Assembly: GCA_036271315.1 (NCBI GenBank) | Contig: DATBAV010000032.1 | Coordinates: 77,977 to 141,976, forward strand | Source: VRUE01 sp036271315 | Lineage (GTDB): Bacteria > Actinomycetota > Thermoleophilia > Solirubrobacterales > 70-9 | Length of the DNA: 64,000 bases | Direction of reading: 5' to 3' | Part shown: positions 23,589 through 32,176 of the stretch, in pieces | Numbering within the stretch: position 1 is the stretch's first letter | Layout of the letters: each line of letters begins with the position of its first letter | The notes under the pieces: generated by a model | What the model was told of the DNA's origin: nothing | Seen by the model: the letters and a program-made list of their open reading frames with translations, nothing else | The model's database searches: none | Position numbers and translations under genes: made by a program

Positions 23589-25456
23589 GCGAACGCTGGC
23601 GCAACATAGCGCTGCTCTTCGCCGCCGTCTGGAAGCTGCTGCGCGGCCAGGACCAGCGCGGCCGCAAGGTGCGCTGGATGCTGGGGCTGCTGCGGCCGTA
23701 TCGCGGCAAGGTGGCGCTGATGTTCGTCGCCCTGCTGGTGGCGACCGGGGCCGGTCTCGCTCCCCCCGCCCTCGCCGGCAAGGCGGTCGACAGCGGCATC
23801 ATCACCGGCGACGTCTCCGCCCTGGACTGGATCGTCGCCGCTTTCGTCGTCGTCGCGACGCTCTATGCCGCCTCGACCTACCTGCAGACCTACCTGGTCG
23901 GCTGGGTCGGCACGCGGGCGCTGCAGGACCTGCGCGAGCGGGTCTTCTCGCACCTGCAGACGATGTCGATCGGCTTCTTCACCCGGCGCAGCCCGGGGGT
24001 GCTGATCAGCCGCATGACCAATGACATCGAGGCGCTCAACCAACTCGTCACCGACGGCGTGGTGACGATGTTCTCCAGCGTGCTGACCCTGGTCGGTGTG
24101 GTCGTGATCCTGCTCGTGTACGACGCCGAACTGGCCCTGGTCACCTTCATCACCTTCCCGCTGATCGCCGCGGCGAGCATCGTCTTCCGCATCGTCTCCC
24201 ACGGCGCCTACCGCGAAACGCGCGAGCGGATCGGGGCGATCACCGGCTACCTGCAGGAGACCCTGAGTGGAGTGCGGGTGGTGCGCAGCTTCGGCCAGGA
24301 GCCACGACACGTGGACGCGATGACCGAGCTCAACGAGGCCAACCGCGCGGCCAACATGCGCACTGTCTTCCTCAACGCCTCCTACTTCCCCGGCGTCGAA
24401 CTGCTGGCCGCGGTCGGCACCGCAGCGATCCTGCTCTACGGCGGCACCCAGGCGATTGACGGCGCGATCCAGATCGGCACGATCATCGCCTTCGTCGGCT
24501 ACCTAACGGTCTTCTTCGAACCGATCCAGCAGCTCTCCCAGCTCTACACGACCTACCAGCAGGGGATGGCGGCGCTGGACAAGATCTTCGACCTGCTCGA
24601 CACAGCGCCGGACATGGTCGATGCCGAGGGCGCGATCGACCCCGGCACGCTGCGCGGCGAGATCGAGATGCAGGGTGTCTGGTTCTCCTACTCCGACGAT
24701 GCTGAGTTCGCACTTATTAGCCATAGCGGCGAGGAAGCACGAACTCAGCCTCCGGAGGATGGGGTCGAGTGGGCGATGCGCGATATCGACCTGCACGTGC
24801 CGCCGGGGCAGACGCTGGCGCTCGTCGGCACAACCGGAGCCGGCAAGTCGACCTTCGCCAAGCTGGTCGCGCGCTTCTATGACCCGCAGCACGGCAAGGT
24901 GCTCGTCGATGGCCACGACCTGACCGGCGTGCAGCAGCTGGCGCTACGGCGCCAGCTCGGGATCGTGCCGCAGGAGGGCTTCCTCTTCTCCGGCAGCGTG
25001 CGCGAGAACATCGCCTTCGGCCGGCCCGAGGCGACTTTGGAGGAGATCGAAGACGCGGCGGCGGCGGTCGGCGCGACCGAGTTCATCGCCGCCCTGCCGG
25101 AGGGGATCGAGACCGAGGTCGGCGAGCGCGGCGTGCAGCTCTCGGCCGGCCAGCGCCAGCTCGTCGCCTTCGCCCGCGCCCTGCTCGCCGAACCGCGCAT
25201 CCTAATCCTCGATGAGGCGACCTCCAACGTCGACGTGCGCACCGAGAAAACGATCGAGAAAGGCCTCAGCCGCCTGCTCGCCGGCCGCACCGCGATCGTC
25301 ATCGCCCACCGCCTCTCGACGATCCGCCGCGCCGGCAAGATCGTCGTGCTCGAACACGGCCGCATCGCCGAGACCGGCACGCACGAGGAGCTGATCGAGG
25401 CGGGCGGCCCGTACTCGCGGCTCTACGGAGCCTGGGAAGAGTCGTCGGCGGCCTAG
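23585..25456 (+). CDS. ABC exporter half-transporter (type IV fold), second subunit
   Basis: A 623-aa partner of the previous gene, coupled by GTGA. It has six membrane helices, Walker A GTTGAGKSTFA, Q-loop LGIVPQEGFLFSGS, signature LSAGQRQLVAFARAL, a full Walker B with catalytic Glu (ILILDEATSNVD) and H-loop VIAHRLS, so this subunit carries the canonical catalytic base. The signature uses LSAGQ. A palindromic insertion lies between the A-loop (FSYSDD) and Walker A. The pair probably exports a lipid, drug or peptide; no substrate clue is nearby. Confidence 0.92.
   Translation: MSERWRNIALLFAAVWKLLRGQDQRGRKVRWMLGLLRPYRGKVALMFVALLVATGAGLAPPALAGKAVDSGIITGDVSALDWIVAAFVVVATLYAASTYLQTYLVGWVGTRALQDLRERVFSHLQTMSIGFFTRRSPGVLISRMTNDIEALNQLVTDGVVTMFSSVLTLVGVVVILLVYDAELALVTFITFPLIAAASIVFRIVSHGAYRETRERIGAITGYLQETLSGVRVVRSFGQEPRHVDAMTELNEANRAANMRTVFLNASYFPGVELLAAVGTAAILLYGGTQAIDGAIQIGTIIAFVGYLTVFFEPIQQLSQLYTTYQQGMAALDKIFDLLDTAPDMVDAEGAIDPGTLRGEIEMQGVWFSYSDDAEFALISHSGEEARTQPPEDGVEWAMRDIDLHVPPGQTLALVGTTGAGKSTFAKLVARFYDPQHGKVLVDGHDLTGVQQLALRRQLGIVPQEGFLFSGSVRENIAFGRPEATLEEIEDAAAAVGATEFIAALPEGIETEVGERGVQLSAGQRQLVAFARALLAEPRILILDEATSNVDVRTEKTIEKGLSRLLAGRTAIVIAHRLSTIRRAGKIVVLEHGRIAETGTHEELIEAGGPYSRLYGAWEESSAA
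24701..24749 (+). repeat. Palindromic in-frame insertion in second ABC gene
   Basis: Perfect 10-bp arms GCTGAGTTCG (24701-24710) and CGAACTCAGC (24740-24749) flank an AT-richer centre. The stretch encodes AEFALISHSGEEARTQP, foreign to the ATPase fold at this position, and shares the HxGEExRT core with the insertion in the partner gene. Confidence 0.7.
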
Positions 25457-25525
25457 GGCCGTCCGTCTTTACTCACACGCGCCCTCCATTGACCACCGCA
25501 TAGGGGGTAAAAGGGGGTCGCGTGG

Positions 25526-26248
25526 CTAACCTGGGCCGATGCCGCCGCTGCTGCCGCCGGTTGAGCCGCCGCTTTCGGGGGCGCCCGCGGTGCCGCCGCC
25601 TTCGGCCGTGCCGCCAGCGCCGCCGGTTTCGGGGGCGACTTCGGGGGCCGGTTCGGCTTCGGCTTCCGGTTCGACGGCTTCCGGTTCAACGGCTTCGGCT
25701 TCTTCGCCGCCGGTTTCCGCTTCAGCGGATTCCGAGCTTGGCCCTGATGTCGCCGGAGCGCTCGGGCCTTCGCTGCAGTCTTTGAAGCCGTATTCGCTGG
25801 CCGCGCTCTGGAACGAGGTCAGCGCTTCGGAGGCGCTCGCTTCGGCGGCTTCGAGGCCGGCGGTATCGCCGCGCTCGGAAGCCAGTTTGACTTCGTCCTC
25901 GGTTTTGGCCAGTTCTTCGGCAGCGCTGGAGAATTCGGCGTAGCCGTCGGTTTCCTGCGGCGTTCCAAGGTTGTTGAGGCTGGCGACCATGCCGCTGTAG
26001 AGATCCGCAGCCTGGGAGGCGGGGCTGCTGTTTTCGGTGCTGCTCGATCCAACCGAGCCGACCGCCGCATTGACCTCGGCGCAGATCGCGTTGCCCTGTT
26101 CGATCAGCTCGGCCTTGCTCAGCGCGGCTGGCGCTGCCGTGGTCGTCGCCGTCGATTCGCTCGAATCGCTGCCGCCACCGCCGCCGCAGCCGGAGATCAG
26201 CAGCGCGGCCACGGGCAGAGCGAGGATCCAGGGTCGACGAGGGCTCAC
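25526..26248 (-). CDS. Lipoprotein with Pro/Glu/Gly-rich tail
   Basis: A 240-aa protein with lipobox LISGCGGGGG (lipidated Cys near residue 21), a helical central domain (AELIEQGNAICAEVNAAVGS through FQSAASEYGFKDC) with two Cys that may pair, and a long low-complexity tail of Glu/Ala/Pro then Gly/Ser repeats, probably disordered and reaching into the cell wall. The domain plan (lipobox, xxAICxx, GFxxC) matches the lipoprotein at 28935-29438, so the two are distant paralogs. GTG start. No function known. Confidence 0.72.
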   Translation of the reverse strand: MSPRRPWILALPVAALLISGCGGGGGSDSSESTATTTAAPAALSKAELIEQGNAICAEVNAAVGSVGSSSTENSSPASQAADLYSGMVASLNNLGTPQETDGYAEFSSAAEELAKTEDEVKLASERGDTAGLEAAEASASEALTSFQSAASEYGFKDCSEGPSAPATSGPSSESAEAETGGEEAEAVEPEAVEPEAEAEPAPEVAPETGGAGGTAEGGGTAGAPESGGSTGGSSGGIGPG

Positions 26249-26318
26249 GGGTGGGGCGAAACTAGCAGAGGGATTAGACGCTCTTGCAGGGATTTGAGCC
26301 GGTTGAAGCGACTTTGAG

Positions 26319-26389
26319 CTGCGGCCCAGGGACTCGAACCCCGACTACCTCGTCCAGAGCGAGGCGTGCTGCCATTACACCAGGCCGCA
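26319..26389 (-). tRNA. tRNA-Gln (CTG anticodon)
   Basis: A 71-nt cloverleaf on the minus strand: acceptor TGCGGCC/GGCCGCA, discriminator G, anticodon stem CCTCG/CGAGG with loop CTCTGGA giving anticodon CTG, T-arm CGGGG-TTCGAGT-CCCTG. U1-A72 fits tRNA-Gln. CCA is not encoded. Confidence 0.93.
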
Positions 26390-26428
26390 AAGCGAGACCG
26401 AAGGATACCGGCGGCCGCCGAGCGCAGG

Positions 26429-27661
26429 CTAGGCGCCGATCGCGGAAAGATCGCTGTCGGAGTCGGCGATCTGGTCCTTGACGGCGGAGACGTCGATGCC
26501 GTCGGCGAGCAGGCGACGGGCCTCGGCGAGGTCTTCGGAGCGCTCGACGCTGAGGGTGCCGGCGACGCGGCCGTCCTTCAGGTACCAGACGGAGAACTCC
26601 CCCTTGTCGCGGTCGCCGCGCCAGATCTCCTCGTCCCAGTCCACGGCCGGGCCGACGTACTCGAGGCTGGCCCAGTCGGCGAGATCGCTGAAGAAGTAAG
26701 GGACGACGTCGTAGTCGGCGTCGGCACCGAGCATGTTGCGGGCGGCGTGCATGCCCTGCTGCATCGCCACGTCCCAGTGCTCGACCCGGATGCGGCGGCC
26801 GTGGATGACGCTGTCGTAGGAGCAGCAGTCGCCGGCGGCGTAGATGCCCTCGGCGGAGGTCTGCAACTTCGAGTCGCAGACGATCCCGTCGTCGACCTCG
26901 AGGCCGGCGCGCTGGGCCAGCATCGCGTCGGGACGGACGCCGGCGCCGACGACGACCGCGTCGCACTCGATCGCCAGGCCGCTCTTGGTGACGACAGCCT
27001 TGACCCGGCCGTCGCCCTCGTAGGCCTCGAGCTCCTCGCCGCCGTGGATCGTCACGCCGTTGGACTCGAGCAGCTGGTGGAACCAGCTGCCGGCCTCCTC
27101 GCCGAAGGTGCGGGAAAGCGCGATGTCCTCCATGGTCACGATCGTGCATTTGGTGCCCTTGGCGGTCAGCGAGGCGGCGACCTCGGCGCCGATGTAGCTG
27201 CCGCCGATCAGGACGACATGCGCGGCCGCCTTGGCGTCGCCCCGGATCGCGTCGGAGTTGCCGAAGGCGCGCAGGTAATGGATGCCCTCGTTCTCGGCGC
27301 CCTCAACGCGCAGAATGTTGACCATCGCCCCGGTGGCGATCAAGGCCTTGTCGAAGCTGACCTCGTCGCCGCCCTGCAGCTTCGCCGTGCGCGCCGCCGG
27401 GTCGAGCGACATCACGTTGGTGCCGCTGAGCAGCTCGACGTCGTTCTCCTCGTACCACTCCGGCGGGTTGACGTAGGCGTCGGCGCGCTCGGCCTCGCCG
27501 CGCAGGTACTCCTTGGAGAGCGGCGGGCGTTCGTAGGGCGGCTCGGGCTCGCGGCCGGCGAGCAGGATCGAGCCCTCGGCGCCGCGCTTGCGCAGCTCGG
27601 AGGCGCAGTTGGCGGCAGCCAGGCCACCGCCGATGAGGAGGAAGTCGACCTCGCGGCTCAT
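26429..27661 (-). CDS. FAD/NAD(P)H-dependent ferredoxin-reductase-type oxidoreductase
   Basis: A 410-aa flavoprotein of the AIF/BphA4 group. FAD site: FLLIGGGLAAANCASELRKR. NAD(P)H site: VVLIGGSYIGAEVAASLTAK. Second FAD motif: GIYAAGDCCSY. The active-site region PPLSKEYLRGE is present, and the C-terminal ~85 residues form the reductase domain (GEFSVWYLKDGRVAGTLSVE). Such enzymes pass electrons from NAD(P)H to a ferredoxin or rubredoxin, for instance for a P450 or dioxygenase; no partner gene is adjacent. It is 27 bp downstream of a trkA gene. Confidence 0.9.
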   Translation of the reverse strand: MSREVDFLLIGGGLAAANCASELRKRGAEGSILLAGREPEPPYERPPLSKEYLRGEAERADAYVNPPEWYEENDVELLSGTNVMSLDPAARTAKLQGGDEVSFDKALIATGAMVNILRVEGAENEGIHYLRAFGNSDAIRGDAKAAAHVVLIGGSYIGAEVAASLTAKGTKCTIVTMEDIALSRTFGEEAGSWFHQLLESNGVTIHGGEELEAYEGDGRVKAVVTKSGLAIECDAVVVGAGVRPDAMLAQRAGLEVDDGIVCDSKLQTSAEGIYAAGDCCSYDSVIHGRRIRVEHWDVAMQQGMHAARNMLGADADYDVVPYFFSDLADWASLEYVGPAVDWDEEIWRGDRDKGEFSVWYLKDGRVAGTLSVERSEDLAEARRLLADGIDVSAVKDQIADSDSDLSAIGA

Positions 27662-27688
27662 GCGAGCGACGGAGTCCGTAGGTGGTGC

Positions 27689-28378
27689 TCAGCCGTTGCC
27701 ATTGCCCGAGCCGTTGCCGCCGGAAGGGCCGAACATGTTCTTCAGCTGCTCCTCGTGGCCCGGGTCGAGCACCGCCAGCACCTCGTCGCCGACCTCGAGC
27801 ACCGTGTCGGCGACGGGCACGAAGCCCTTGCCGTTGCGCAGCACCGAGATCAAGAGGCTGCCTTCGGGCATTTCGAGGTCACCGACACGCCTCCCGGTTA
27901 CCCCGGAGTCCTTGCCCAGCAACATCTCGATGATCTCCAGCTGCTCCTCCTGTAGGTCGAGCAGGTGGACGAGGCCGTACTCGGGCACCTCGTGCTCGAG
28001 CAGGCGCAGGATCAGGTCGGTGGCCGAGACCGAGGGCTTGATCCCGAGCAGGTCGAAGTGGGGCTTGTTGCGCGGGTTGTTGACGCGGGCGATGACGCGC
28101 TCGACGCTGTACTTCTCGCGCGCTACCTGGCAGATCAGCATGTTGTCCTCGTCGTCACCGGTGACCGCGATCAGCATGTCGGCGCGTTCGATTCCGGCCC
28201 GCTCCAGCACCCAGAGCTCGGAGGCGTCGCCGTAGGAGACGTTGTGCTCGAGCTCCTGCTCGACGGTCAGGTAGCGGCGGCGGTTGTTCTCGATCACCGT
28301 CACCTCGTGTTCCTTTTCGAGCAGCTCGCGGGCCAGGTTCCAGCCCACCTTGCCCGCGCCGACGACGATGATGTACAT
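27689..28378 (-). CDS. TrkA-family RCK protein (N and C domains)
   Basis: A 229-aa cytoplasmic regulator with an RCK_N Rossmann domain (MYIIVVGAGKVGWNLARELL) and an RCK_C domain (residues ~140-215, GDLEMPEGSLLISVLRNGKG). It should bind NAD(H) or a nucleotide and gate a potassium transporter. The ATG at 28378 shares one base with the upstream stop (TGATG), which fixes the start; a longer frame exists but would run back into the upstream gene. The tail is Gly/Asn-rich. Confidence 0.88.
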   Translation of the reverse strand: MYIIVVGAGKVGWNLARELLEKEHEVTVIENNRRRYLTVEQELEHNVSYGDASELWVLERAGIERADMLIAVTGDDEDNMLICQVAREKYSVERVIARVNNPRNKPHFDLLGIKPSVSATDLILRLLEHEVPEYGLVHLLDLQEEQLEIIEMLLGKDSGVTGRRVGDLEMPEGSLLISVLRNGKGFVPVADTVLEVGDEVLAVLDPGHEEQLKNMFGPSGGNGSGNGNG

Positions 28379-28818
28379 CAGGAGGCCTCGCGCACGGCGC
28401 CGTCGCGCACGGCGCTCTCCAGCATGTCGATCGCGACCCGGGTCGGGCAGACCGTGTGCATGCCCTGGCGCTCGTACCATTCGGCCCGCAGCGGGTCGAG
28501 GATGCGGGCGATCACGGTCGGCACGTTGTAGCGGCGCTGGGCGATCTGGGCGATGACGATGTTGGTGTTGTCGCCGTCGGTTGAGGCGATGAAGGCATCC
28601 GCGTGCTCGATCCCGGCGGCAACCAGGGCGTCGGTCTCCAGTCCGGCGCCGACGGTGAACTGACCGCCGAGGTCCTCCCAGCCCTTGTCCAGCCCGACCT
28701 CGAGCCGCGCGTGCGACTCGGGGTCCTCGTCGAGGCAGGAGACTTCGTGCCCCTCGCGCAGCATCGAACGGGCGACGGAGGAGCCGACACGGCCACAGCC
28801 AACGATCAGGATGAACAC
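28378..28818 (-). CDS. TrkA-family RCK_N protein
   Basis: A 146-aa protein with an RCK_N domain only (MFILIVGCGRVGSSVARSML; nucleotide-binding GxGxxG, then CLDEDPESHARL). It is coupled to the larger RCK gene, so the two probably assemble as a hetero-oligomeric gating ring. No TrkH/KtrB-type channel gene lies next to them; the nearest transporters are the two APC permeases at 29.4-34 kb. Confidence 0.85.
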   Translation of the reverse strand: MFILIVGCGRVGSSVARSMLREGHEVSCLDEDPESHARLEVGLDKGWEDLGGQFTVGAGLETDALVAAGIEHADAFIASTDGDNTNIVIAQIAQRRYNVPTVIARILDPLRAEWYERQGMHTVCPTRVAIDMLESAVRDGAVREAS

Positions 28819-28934
28819 GGCCGTGAGTCTAGATCAACGATTGCGACCGGCCCGGCTGGCCTCCGCCCGCACCGAGCAACGGACGGAGAATCTGAAAGAC
28901 GTCTTCGGCTTTAAACGATATTCTTGGATTAATT

Positions 28935-29438
28935 ATGGGGGTCCAGAGGAGCAGGAGGCTACTGGGCGCAATCTTCTGCGCGGCCATCTTTGGCTTGATC
29001 GTCGCGGGCTGCGGAGGCGGGGGGTCCAGCGACGAAACGAGCCCCTCCTCGAGCAAAGCCGCGTACGTCAAGAGCGCCGACGCGATTTGCACGAAGACGG
29101 GGAAAGAAGTCAAAGCTCAATATGCCGCCTACCTAAAGAAGAACGACATCGAAGAAGGGGCGTCCAAAGAATCTCCGGCCGAAATGAAAGCGCATGTAAT
29201 CGGCGCAATGGAAACGGTGGCGATCCCCGCCTTCAACAAGCAGATCGAAAAGCTGAAGGCCCTGGAAGCCCCGAGCGAGTTGAAAGCGAAGACGGAGGAA
29301 TTCATCGCCGCCGTCGAAGCGGCGGTCGAAAAGGGCGAAGCCGAACCCTTGCTGATCTTCGCCAAAGAGCCCGAACTGTTCGTGAAATCGGACAAGGTCG
29401 CCAAGGAACTTGGCTTTCGGGTCTGCGGCAACCACTAG
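28935..29438 (+). CDS. Lipoprotein, paralog of the 25.5-kb lipoprotein
   Basis: A 167-aa protein with lipobox LIVAGCGGGG and a helical lysine-rich domain with ADAICTKTGKEVKAQY near its start and GFRVCGNH at its end, so the two Cys could pair. Lower GC and more AAA/GAA codons than neighbours suggest separate ancestry or different selection. It overlaps the convergent permease gene by 4 bp. The function is unknown. Confidence 0.72.
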   Translation: MGVQRSRRLLGAIFCAAIFGLIVAGCGGGGSSDETSPSSSKAAYVKSADAICTKTGKEVKAQYAAYLKKNDIEEGASKESPAEMKAHVIGAMETVAIPAFNKQIEKLKALEAPSELKAKTEEFIAAVEAAVEKGEAEPLLIFAKEPELFVKSDKVAKELGFRVCGNH

Positions 29439-31459
29439 CCGCTCGGCAAAGGGCTCCTGGGATCCGCGGTTGCCTCGGGCGGCGCGGTTAGCAGCACCCG
29501 GCAAGGTGCTTTCTTCAGCACGTACTCGGTAGCGGCGCCGATCTCGGCCGGCTTGGCGGCGCCGATGCCACCCAGCTTGGCGCCGCCCTTGATCCTGGTC
29601 GGGGGCTCGCCGCCGATCACGATCGCCTCGGAGTTGTAGCGGCGGGCCGATTCGACGATGCCGGCGCCGACTCCGCGGGCGCGCACGACCTCGGCGGTGA
29701 CCTTGACGTCCTCGTACTCCTCGCCGACGTCGCTGGCTCGCTTCAGGGCGCGCCGGGCGTCCTCCTCGATCTCGGCCGGCAACTCAGCGTCGAGCGGCAG
29801 CGTCAACGGCACCTCGATCACGTAGACGAGGTCGAGCCGGGTCTCCTCTTCCCCGCTCTCGGCCTCCTCCTGCTCGGCCGCGGCGAGGCGGCCGGCGGTG
29901 GCGACGATGTCGTCGTCGAGCTTGGTGCCGAAGACCGGTACGAGGATGTTGCGGAAGGCGACTTCGGCGACCTGCTTGGTCAGCGCCCTCTCGCTGACGG
30001 TGACGCGCTTGGTCAGCGTCGTCCCCTCGAAGCCCTTGCGGTAGATGACGTAGAAGAGCAGGCCAAAGGTCATCCAGCCGAGGCCGACCCAGCGAGCGGT
30101 GTCGTGGTAAATCAGCACGCTGACGAAGGCGAGGGCGCTGATGACGGCGCCGAAGAGTGCCGGCAGCGGCAGCTGGGCACCGCGCCAGCCGACGTCAAGG
30201 GGGACGCGGAAGGGACGCGGGCGGTCGGGCTGGGTGAAGCGCAAGCGCAGGATCGAGAGCTGAGCGATCGTGATCGCCAGCATCGCGCCGAAGGCGTAGA
30301 GGCCGGCGAGCAACTTGACGTTGGTCGGCAGCACCAGGCCGATAGCAATCACGCCGGAGATCGCGATCGCCACCTGCGGCGTCGCGTGGCGGCTGTTCAG
30401 CTTGCCCAGCCAGCTGGGGATCTGGCGGTTGATCGCCAGCGTGTAGATGTGGCGGGAGACTCCGAGCAGCGCCGTGGTAACGGCCCAGAAGAGGACCGGG
30501 GTGGCGACCAAGACGACCAGCCAGCGCATCGTGTCGGAAACCCAGACCGGGTGGTAGGCGGAGACGACCCCGAGCACGGGCGCCTCGACGTAGCGGTGGC
30601 CGAGGGCAGTTTCGGGGCCGTGCGGCCCGGCGACGACCGGAACCGCCATCAGCGCGATCGCCGCCATGCCGGCGTAGACCAGCGGCACCGCCAGGGCACC
30701 GACCGAGACGATGCGCTTGAGGTCGCGCGGGTCGACGTTGATGTCGGGAGCGAGGTCCGAGGCCGCCTCGATGCCGGCGTAGGCCAGCATCGCCACCACG
30801 GAGGCGTAAACGATGTCGTGGAAGTCGGGGCTGGTGAAGAGGTCGATCTGATCGGTGAGGCGGTCGGGATGGAAGACGGCGAGCACGCCGACGACGACCA
30901 CGGCCAGCTGCAGGGCGATATCGGCAAGGGCGAGGATTGCCAGTGGCCGTTCGCGGCTGCGGCCGGTGATGTTGAGCATGTTGAGCACGCAGGCGGCGAC
31001 GATCACGGCGCCGGCGATGCCGATCTCCCAGCCCGCCTCGGAGAGGTCGTGCGAGATCGGCTCCAGGTAGTGCGGAACCGAGATCGCGGCCAGAGCGGCG
31101 ACGATCAGGTAGTCGATCAGGATCGCCCAGCCGGCGATGAAGGCGATCAGCTCGTTGAAGGCGTGGCGGGCGAAGCTCGAGGAACCGCCGCGCTCGCGGA
31201 TCATCGCGCCGCCCTCGACGTAGCTGAGCGTGGTGATGACGAAGAGCAGGCCGGCGGCAAGGAAGATCAGCGGCGTCAGCCCAAGGCCGCGATCGGCGAC
31301 GACGCCGAGCGAGAAGTAGATCGAGAAGCCGACCGCCGAGTAGACGGCGACGAAGAGGCCGGGCACCCCGGTGGCGCGCTGCAGGAGCGGCTCCAGCCGC
31401 GGTTTCGAGGGCTGCTCGGGCTGCTGCTGTGACTTCTCGTCCTGCGCGGAGGTACTCAC
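29435..31459 (-). CDS. APC-family permease fused to a universal stress (USP) domain
   Basis: A 674-aa protein: residues ~25-495 form about 12 membrane helices of the amino acid-polyamine-organocation family (GVPGLFVAVYSAVGFSIYFS; SYVEGGAMIRERGGSSSFAR) and the C-terminal ~165 residues are a cytoplasmic USP-like domain (VAFRNILVPVFGTKLDDDIV; AIVIGGEPP; TEYVLKKAPCRVLL). The permease probably imports an amino acid or related compound, with the USP domain sensing a nucleotide. The GTG start overlaps the stop of the small membrane gene upstream. Confidence 0.88.
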   Translation of the reverse strand: MSTSAQDEKSQQQPEQPSKPRLEPLLQRATGVPGLFVAVYSAVGFSIYFSLGVVADRGLGLTPLIFLAAGLLFVITTLSYVEGGAMIRERGGSSSFARHAFNELIAFIAGWAILIDYLIVAALAAISVPHYLEPISHDLSEAGWEIGIAGAVIVAACVLNMLNITGRSRERPLAILALADIALQLAVVVVGVLAVFHPDRLTDQIDLFTSPDFHDIVYASVVAMLAYAGIEAASDLAPDINVDPRDLKRIVSVGALAVPLVYAGMAAIALMAVPVVAGPHGPETALGHRYVEAPVLGVVSAYHPVWVSDTMRWLVVLVATPVLFWAVTTALLGVSRHIYTLAINRQIPSWLGKLNSRHATPQVAIAISGVIAIGLVLPTNVKLLAGLYAFGAMLAITIAQLSILRLRFTQPDRPRPFRVPLDVGWRGAQLPLPALFGAVISALAFVSVLIYHDTARWVGLGWMTFGLLFYVIYRKGFEGTTLTKRVTVSERALTKQVAEVAFRNILVPVFGTKLDDDIVATAGRLAAAEQEEAESGEEETRLDLVYVIEVPLTLPLDAELPAEIEEDARRALKRASDVGEEYEDVKVTAEVVRARGVGAGIVESARRYNSEAIVIGGEPPTRIKGGAKLGGIGAAKPAEIGAATEYVLKKAPCRVLLTAPPEATADPRSPLPSG

Positions 31460-31644
31460 GTACGAGACGCTATCCAGAGCCGGCCCGCGCCGACGGCGAG
31501 AAAGGCGATGCCAAGCAGCGTGCCGACCGAGAGTGGCCCTCCGCCGTTAGCGAGCGTAGCGACGAGGATCAGCAGGCCGAGGGCGATGAAGACGACGGAG
31601 AAGGCCCGTACGGAGCCCTGGTAGATCCGCTCGGGAGAGGGCAC
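31456..31644 (-). CDS. Small two-helix membrane protein
   Basis: A 62-aa protein made of two hydrophobic helices (AFSVVFIALGLLILVATLA and LLGIAFLAVGAGRLWIA) with basic ends. It overlaps the permease start (GTGA), so it is co-translated and may be an accessory subunit. GTG start. Confidence 0.7.
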   Translation of the reverse strand: MPSPERIYQGSVRAFSVVFIALGLLILVATLANGGGPLSVGTLLGIAFLAVGAGRLWIASRT

Positions 31645-31668
31645 GAAGCCAATCTTAGGCCGAGCGCT

Positions 31669-31881
31669 TCAGTGACGCTGCGTGCGATGCAAAGCGCCAT
31701 GAGGCCGCGGAAGGCTTGGAAGGCGATCCGAGAAGTAGCCGATCACAGCGCCGCTCGTGCCGGCTGTCAGGCCCAGAACGGCCACAGACACGCCCACCCC
31801 AGCGCCAAGTGCGTTCAGAAGAAGAATCAAACCTACGACCGTTGCGGTCAGCGGAGCGAAGATAAGCGTCAAAAGTCTCAT
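31669..31881 (-). CDS. Small membrane protein, unknown
   Basis: A 70-aa ORF from ATG 31881 (MRLLTLIFAPLTATVVGLIL) with two hydrophobic stretches and a basic tail. GC is lower than in flanking genes, and the ORF is bounded by another small membrane ORF 14 bp upstream. No family is recognised; it could be non-coding. Confidence 0.5.
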   Translation of the reverse strand: MRLLTLIFAPLTATVVGLILLLNALGAGVGVSVAVLGLTAGTSGAVIGYFSDRLPSLPRPHGALHRTQRH

Positions 31882-31895
31882 GCGCAGACAATAGA

Positions 31896-32114
31896 TTACA
31901 GCACGGATTCGATGAGAAGGGCAATACATCCGACGACGAGTCCACCGAAAAAGCCGATCGCGGTGGCACGCTCAATCTCAGATTCATTTCGATTCACGAG
32001 AACTGCGCCATATCGGCCAGCACCGCCCATTAGGCCGGTAAACCCGATCAGCGCCGCGACGGCTCCCGAGGGGTCGTCGGTGAAAAACCCACTGAGGGCG
32101 AAGTGAGACGCCAT
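31896..32114 (-). CDS. Small membrane protein, unknown
   Basis: A 72-aa ORF with two predicted membrane segments (GAVAALIGFTGLMGGAGR; AIGFFGGLVVGCIALLIE) joined by a charged loop. It probably forms a pair with the next small ORF. No family is recognised. Confidence 0.5.
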   Translation of the reverse strand: MASHFALSGFFTDDPSGAVAALIGFTGLMGGAGRYGAVLVNRNESEIERATAIGFFGGLVVGCIALLIESVL

Positions 32115-32176
32115 GCCCCAGACGCTCCCAGGAGCGGACGCACGCGTGGTGCGCAGAACGTCAGAAATGTCATCAA

